Source: an uncultured Pleurocapsa sp.
Lineage (GTDB): Bacteria; Cyanobacteriota; Cyanobacteriia; Cyanobacteriales; Xenococcaceae
Reading direction: 5' to 3'
Assembly: GCA_937884735.1 (NCBI GenBank)
Contig: CAKZYI010000773.1
Coordinates: 1-10,037, forward strand
DNA: 10,037 bases
The position numbers were made by a program, and so were the translations under genes. The notes under the pieces were generated by a model. That model had not been told where the DNA came from. It ran no database searches and worked only from the letters and a program-made list of their open reading frames with translations. This document shows positions 6,363 through 10,037 of this stretch, piece by piece (the stretch's first letter is position 1; each line of letters opens with the position of its first letter).

Positions 6363-6377
6363 ATTATATCTTGTCAA
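6363..6377 (-). promoter_or_regulatory. Candidate promoter of the CxC exported protein gene
   Basis: Read on the minus strand, TATAAT (6368 to 6363) matches the -10 consensus perfectly and lies 27 bases before the start codon, leaving a short leader that includes the strong Shine-Dalgarno (AAGGAG, 6345-6340). TTGACA (6377 to 6372) also matches the -35 consensus, but only 3 bases separate it from TATAAT, so the two cannot act as a normal pair. A -10-driven promoter is the simplest reading. Confidence 0.35.
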
Positions 6378-6433
6378 AAATTAATTTTTAAGTAGTATAA
6401 GCTAATTACATATTATTTCTTTTTACTTTGTGA

Positions 6434-6742
6434 TTAGCGATTGCCAAAGCGGTAGTCAGGATTACTTTCTGTTTCCCAGCAGTTATCTAGCCAATCGATT
6501 AAATTGCGACGAGACGCGCCACATTGTCTTAAGACACTCCAGATTTGAATGATGGTAGTTGGGCTGTGTAAATAGACAAGCAAAGGCTCATTGGTGGAAC
6601 ATTTACACTGAATACCCAAAGCTTGAAGGCGACGAAAAACTTCCCATCGGCAAGACCATTTTACCTCGACAATGCGGCTAGGTATAGATAGAGGGGACTC
6701 TGCTTGCTTGTTTTCTTGCTTTGTGCGATCGCTATCATTCAT
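6434..6742 (-). CDS. Small conserved cyanobacterial protein, resembles Asr1405/Asl0597 family
   Basis: 102 residues, no signal peptide or membrane segment, so probably cytoplasmic. After a polar N-terminus of about 20 residues comes a conserved-looking core: SRIVEVKWSCRWEVFRRLQALGIQC, then KCSTNEPLLVYL, IIQIWSVLRQCGASRRNLIDWLDNCW (about 22-89). Trp and Cys are frequent, with C31, C46, C48, C74 and C88. From memory the core resembles short cyanobacteria-only proteins labelled Asr1405/Asl0597 family; that assignment is tentative and the function of the family is unknown to me. The ATG at 6742 is preceded by AAGGAA about nine bases upstream. A HIP1 site (6725-6732) lies in the first codons. It is separated from its neighbours by 98 and 199 bases, so it is probably its own transcription unit. 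Confidence 0.75.
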   Translation of the reverse strand: MNDSDRTKQENKQAESPLSIPSRIVEVKWSCRWEVFRRLQALGIQCKCSTNEPLLVYLHSPTTIIQIWSVLRQCGASRRNLIDWLDNCWETESNPDYRFGNR

Positions 6743-6941
6743 GTTTATTTAGTTCCTTACTATATTTAAGTGCCTCAAACCAAGGTTGTTAATTTAACTA
6801 TTGAGAATAAAAATCAATTAATTATCTTTTGACGATTATAAACCTTAATCAATAATTAATGTCAATAAATATTTATGCTTATTCTTATAATGTTCGCCTG
6901 AATACTTTTAGAAGTAAGTAATCTAAGTCACCGAGCAACAT

Positions 6942-8330
6942 TCACTGGCAGTCTTGGTATTGTTGCTCTAGCTTGGATTTAACCTTGGGAGGGAGTTTCC
7001 AGGAAGCTGATTGGGCAAGACGCTCGAATTCTCGTTCAAAATGTTGAGCGAGAGTGAAGTTATTAACGATCAATAATGTTTCATCATTGATATAATTAGC
7101 TGCTTGCGACCAATTATGAGAGCCTGATATGACAGTTTGTCCATCGATCAGCGCAAATTTATGGTGAAGCTTATCTCCTTTTTCTGTATTGGCTACACCA
7201 ATAGAATCTAACGGCTGTGTCCAGGGATTATTATTGGCTTCTAATTTACAGCGATAGTATGAGCTAACTCCTAATAAATCTAAGACCTCACTGTAGTAAC
7301 GAAAGGCGAAACTCGCATCAAAAACCCCGCTGATTTTAACTCCTCCTTTTTGCTTTTGTTGCAATATATTAGCAATTGATTGATCGGTAAAAACAAACAA
7401 AGCTAAATCAATTGAATTATTAGCATTATTAATTGTCTTGCCAATCAAACCATTGCTGCTAAAGTCCCAATGTTTGCTACTAGAAATAGGAGAAAACTGT
7501 ACGATAACTTTGGTATTATTCCAAGTAACAGATTGGGGAGTTCTCCATGGTTTTGCCAAGCCAAATTTACTATTAGTTCCACCAAATTTATTATCACCCC
7601 ACATGTATTCAAATTCTTGGATAAATAAATTAGCTACATCTCGATTATTTATCCGTAATAGATGATTAACATTGCCCTGAGTTGCCAAATTATGAAAATC
7701 GCCGTGAATGCCACTGAGAGTAAAATTGCTAGAGCCAGTAACGGTAGTTTTACCATCTACAACCATGAATTTGTGGTGCATTAAACCACTACCTTTCGAG
7801 CCATCAATAGTATCATCAATTACAGGTATTCCAGCATTATCTAAAATAACCAAAGCATCGCCTCTAGATATTTCTGACTCACTGAGTATGTTATTTTGAT
7901 CTTGGTCAACTAATTTGAAAAATTCATTATATTTAAGGCGATCACGTTGATTTAGTTCATTAATTTCTTGCCGATTTAGGTCGCTTAAGGCACGGCTATA
8001 ATTATTATCTAAAATAACTCTAACTTTAACTCCTGAACGATGTCTTTTGACCAAAGCTTGAGCAATTAACGGCAAATTTAGTTCCTGCACTGCCAAGTCA
8101 ATAGTTGAATTGGCTGTTGCTATTTCTTTGATGATTATTGCTTCTAAATCGTCTCCACCGCGTTTTATTTTGCGATAAATATCAGTGTAAGTTTTTTTTC
8201 CAGTTTCTCGATGATTAAAATAAGCTTGAATAAATTCATCTTGAGACAAATGGGCTGTTTTTTTAGATGATGGCTTACATCCAGTAATTACAATTAAGCA
8301 GAACAAAAATATCCACGTCAAACGATACAT
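6942..8330 (-). CDS. Phospholipase D superfamily lipoprotein with an inserted EF-hand loop
   Basis: 462 residues. A lipoprotein signal peptide ends in the lipobox ITGC (C18), so the mature protein should be membrane-anchored outside the cytoplasm. Two complete PLD catalytic motifs are present: H185-K187-D192 followed by GSSN (199-202), and H389-K391-D396 followed by GSHN (403-406). One protein therefore holds the full two-HKD active site of a PLD-type phosphodiesterase or nuclease. Ahead of the first motif, residues 142-153 (DQDQNNILSESE) fit a calcium EF-hand loop: D1, D3, N5, L8, S9, E12. Substrate is unknown; phospholipid or extracellular nucleic acid are both open, and the bacterial Nuc/PLD-like relatives allow either. 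The ATG at 8330 gives an ideal signal peptide; no Shine-Dalgarno is evident. It is divergent from the next gene and stands alone. No HIP1 site falls in its 1.4 kb. Confidence 0.9.
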   Translation of the reverse strand: MYRLTWIFLFCLIVITGCKPSSKKTAHLSQDEFIQAYFNHRETGKKTYTDIYRKIKRGGDDLEAIIIKEIATANSTIDLAVQELNLPLIAQALVKRHRSGVKVRVILDNNYSRALSDLNRQEINELNQRDRLKYNEFFKLVDQDQNNILSESEISRGDALVILDNAGIPVIDDTIDGSKGSGLMHHKFMVVDGKTTVTGSSNFTLSGIHGDFHNLATQGNVNHLLRINNRDVANLFIQEFEYMWGDNKFGGTNSKFGLAKPWRTPQSVTWNNTKVIVQFSPISSSKHWDFSSNGLIGKTINNANNSIDLALFVFTDQSIANILQQKQKGGVKISGVFDASFAFRYYSEVLDLLGVSSYYRCKLEANNNPWTQPLDSIGVANTEKGDKLHHKFALIDGQTVISGSHNWSQAANYINDETLLIVNNFTLAQHFEREFERLAQSASWKLPPKVKSKLEQQYQDCQ

Positions 8331-8351
8331 ATTGAAACTTACATAAAAAGT

Positions 8352-8410
8352 GCGATCGCTTACAAATGTTCCCAGGGTAAAGGAAAAAAGTTAAAGGGTA
8401 AAGAGTAAAA
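8352..8410. other. Divergent promoter spacer with HIP1 site and imperfect short direct repeats
   Basis: This is the 157-base gap between the PLD lipoprotein gene (-) and the membrane-protein gene (+). It holds GCGATCGC at 8352-8359 and two copies of AGGGTAAAG (8374-8382 and 8395-8403) within purine-rich, loosely repetitive sequence. No confident promoter boxes were identified. Confidence 0.4.
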
Positions 8411-8487
8411 ATCTATTTAGAAATTGATGGGTGAACAAAGAGCTAAATTGATACTATTTAATTAAGTAAATAAATATAAAACATATA

Positions 8488-9165
8488 ATGACCGTTCGTA
8501 AAATCGTTTTTGGCTTAATTTGGTTTATTTTAGTAATTTATAGCGTAATTTTTACTATTGCCAAGGTTAAATCTTCTAATCCTGAAGCTTTTCAACAAGA
8601 CTTGGATTTAATTATCAACATGTCTATTATTGAATGGAATGGCATAAACCCGATTATTATCGCTATTTTCTTTATAATGGGGATCTTACCCTGGGTTTAC
8701 GGAGCTTTTATTCTATTTGATAGCAAAGATCAGAAGCTATCTCCTTACCCATTTTTTATTACTTCCTTTGGCTTGGGTGCATTTGCTCTCTTGCCTTATT
8801 TTGCATTCCGCAACCCCGATACTGCTTGGCAAAAAGAAAAAGGCCTGTTGCTCAAAGTGCTTGACTCTCGTCTAATGGCAATCATCTCTTTTATATCAGT
8901 ATTAGCTTTTTTTGTCTGGGGTTTAATTAATGGCGACTGGTCAGACTTTGTTACTCAATGGCACAACAGTCAATTTGTTCATGTAATGAGCATCGATTTT
9001 TGTATATTGTCTTTATTATTACCCGCTGCTATCTTGAAAGATGATATGGAGCGTCGAGGAATCAAAGATATTAAGCTTTTTTGGGCAATTGCCCTCACTC
9101 CTTTATTCGGCAGCTTGGTTTATTGGTGTATACGCCCTCAATTATGCTTAAGTGGCAAAGAGTAA
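8488..9165 (+). CDS. Six-helix integral membrane protein, unknown function
   Basis: 225 residues with six predicted membrane helices, at about 5-24, 53-77, 87-107, 129-147, 164-183 and 197-215. Charged loops include DSKDQK after helix 2 and KDDMERRGIKDIK between helices 5 and 6. Notable motifs are IMGILPWVYG, FGLGAFALLPYFAFRNP and FVHVMSIDFCILSLLLPAAI. The C-terminal part faintly resembles small DUF2834-type membrane proteins, and the overall pattern recalls conserved plant/cyanobacterial membrane proteins, but I cannot name it. The ATG at 8488 starts directly before the first helix; there is no clear Shine-Dalgarno. It ends 17 bases before the epimerase-type gene on the same strand, so the two may be co-transcribed. 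Confidence 0.8.
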   Translation: MTVRKIVFGLIWFILVIYSVIFTIAKVKSSNPEAFQQDLDLIINMSIIEWNGINPIIIAIFFIMGILPWVYGAFILFDSKDQKLSPYPFFITSFGLGAFALLPYFAFRNPDTAWQKEKGLLLKVLDSRLMAIISFISVLAFFVWGLINGDWSDFVTQWHNSQFVHVMSIDFCILSLLLPAAILKDDMERRGIKDIKLFWAIALTPLFGSLVYWCIRPQLCLSGKE

Positions 9166-9182
9166 GTAGCGATTAAAGCAGT

Positions 9183-10037
9183 ATGAAAATAACAGTTGAG
9201 ACTTTTACTGTTCATAAAAAATTTGCGTTGAAAATTAGTCGTGGGACAACAGCACAAACTACTAATGTTTGGTTGCGTTTAAAAGAAGAAAATATTGAAG
9301 GATGGGGGGAAGCATCACCTTTTTCGGTTGATAAAAGCAAACCAAAAAACACATCCAAGCTATTGGCAGAATTAGAAGCAGTCATCCCTCAGCTAGAGCA
9401 GTATCATCCTATAGAAAGACAGCAAATAAGGCTGGAATTACAACGAGCAAGAATATCAAGTGCAGCCAAAGCCGCGATAGATATGGCTCTCTATGATTGG
9501 CTGGGCAAAAAAGCTAATTTACCTCTATGGAAAATATGGGGCTTAAATCCAGACCTCATTGTACCTATTTCGGTAACTATTGGTATTAGTACCCCAGAAG
9601 ATGCGGTCAAAAGGCTAAAAGATTGGCAAGACACTCTAGATGTCAAAATGATTAAGCTAAAGCTAGGGAGTCCACAAGGGATTGAAGCCGACAAAGCGAT
9701 GCTTGCTGCAATTCGTGGTGTCGCCCCCCATACCAGACTAATGGTAGATGCTAATGGTGGTTGGAAATTTGATGATGCCATATCAATGGCTCAATGGCTA
9801 GCAAAACAAGGTGTAGAATATATTGAGCAGCCCTTAGCCGTAGTTGAAGATAGCAAATTAAGAGCTTTGTCCGAACAGTCGCCTTTACCCATATTCGTTG
9901 ATGAAAGTTGCTTTGATAGCGCAGATATTCCTCGTCTAGCCGATTCTGTAGCGGGAGTTAATCTGAAAATAATGAAGGCAGGGGGATTAACAGAAGTGAT
10001 ACAGGCAATTCACATTGCTAAAGCTTGCAATCTTAAA
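9183..10037 (+). CDS. Enolase-superfamily dipeptide epimerase (L-Ala-D/L-Glu epimerase type), 3'-partial
   Basis: 285 residues are visible from ATG 9183, and the frame is still open at the window edge; the family is about 350 long, so roughly the last fifth is missing. The N-terminal capping domain covers about 1-120 (WGEASPF, then AAKAAIDMALYDWLGK), followed by the barrel. Active-site residues are present: KLK (K158, K160) as one acid/base; metal ligands D189 (VDANGGW), E215 (EQP) and D240 (VDES); and the opposite lysine in NLKIMKAGG (K262 or K265). The KxK, D-E-D and K pattern is that of the MLE-like subgroup. Length, the WGEASPF start and the KIMKAGG end fit L-Ala-D/L-Glu epimerases that recycle murein peptides, but other dipeptide specificities, and o-succinylbenzoate synthase (MenC), share this pattern, so substrate remains open. 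Confidence 0.87.
   Translation, partial: MKITVETFTVHKKFALKISRGTTAQTTNVWLRLKEENIEGWGEASPFSVDKSKPKNTSKLLAELEAVIPQLEQYHPIERQQIRLELQRARISSAAKAAIDMALYDWLGKKANLPLWKIWGLNPDLIVPISVTIGISTPEDAVKRLKDWQDTLDVKMIKLKLGSPQGIEADKAMLAAIRGVAPHTRLMVDANGGWKFDDAISMAQWLAKQGVEYIEQPLAVVEDSKLRALSEQSPLPIFVDESCFDSADIPRLADSVAGVNLKIMKAGGLTEVIQAIHIAKACNLK

Larger units (their letters stand above)
384..8359. repeat. Ten HIP1 octamers (GCGATCGC) dispersed through the window
   Basis: Perfect copies start at 384, 1247, 2040, 3518, 4115, 4749, 5161, 5826, 6725 and 8352. HIP1 is the highly iterated palindrome of many cyanobacterial genomes. Seven lie inside coding or pseudogene sequence, three in spacers (1247, 5161 and 8352). 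None occurs after 8359. The span given is from the first to the last copy. Confidence 0.95.

Noticed and set aside
6376..6389. Palindrome AAAAATTAATTTTT as an operator
   Set aside because: Pure AT sequence in an AT-rich spacer; such palindromes are expected by chance and no regulator is suggested.
6743..6941. Possible small RNA or gene in the 199-base spacer
   Set aside because: AT-rich with no long frame, no tRNA-like fold and no convincing terminator.
7438..7899. Two plus-strand open frames opposite the PLD gene
   Set aside because: Both lie antisense to the conserved HKD-containing frame and look like shadows.
9491..9781. Minus-strand 96-residue frame
   Set aside because: It is antisense to the barrel of the enolase-superfamily gene, whose catalytic motifs are all on the plus strand.

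Overview
The window is cyanobacterial chromosome. The octamer GCGATCGC (HIP1) occurs ten times, where chance predicts about 0.15, and several proteins belong to cyanobacterial families: a COP23-type protein, a Nat-type amino-acid permease, plant/cyanobacterial-type IspG, and a small protein resembling the Asr1405/Asl0597 group. The DNA is AT-rich with loose, non-overlapping gene packing, which fits a larger-genome unicellular, pleurocapsalean or similar cyanobacterium. I cannot name the genus.

Layout. The left edge holds ispG (5' end missing, + strand), which converges on a glutathione S-transferase family gene (- strand); a hairpin-rich spacer lies between them. Next is a secreted COP23-domain protein (- strand). 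The only long gene-free stretch (2859-3322) follows. It contains a 190-bp MITE-like element with 16-bp terminal inverted repeats, a perfect 7-bp target duplication and an internal heptanucleotide tandem repeat. Immediately downstream, a LivM/NatC-type permease gene is interrupted by two in-frame stop codons and is probably a pseudogene.

A run of five minus-strand genes follows: tenA (thiamine salvage); a fusion of a MOSC domain to an alkyltransferase-like domain whose alkyl-acceptor cysteine is isoleucine; a small exported protein with two CxC pairs; a small cyanobacterial protein of unknown function; and a phospholipase-D-superfamily lipoprotein with two HKD motifs and an inserted EF-hand loop. 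The right end carries a six-helix membrane protein followed 17 bases later by an enolase-superfamily gene of the dipeptide epimerase type, cut by the window edge (+ strand).

The genes do not form one pathway; this looks like a normal cyanobacterial patchwork of single-gene units. ispG serves isoprenoid synthesis, tenA thiamine salvage, the epimerase probably murein-peptide recycling, and the permease fragments amino-acid uptake. No phage, CRISPR, toxin-antitoxin or biosynthetic cluster is visible. The points most worth a second look are the MITE-like element, the broken permease beside it, the MOSC-ATL fusion without its acceptor cysteine, and the EF-hand-bearing PLD lipoprotein.
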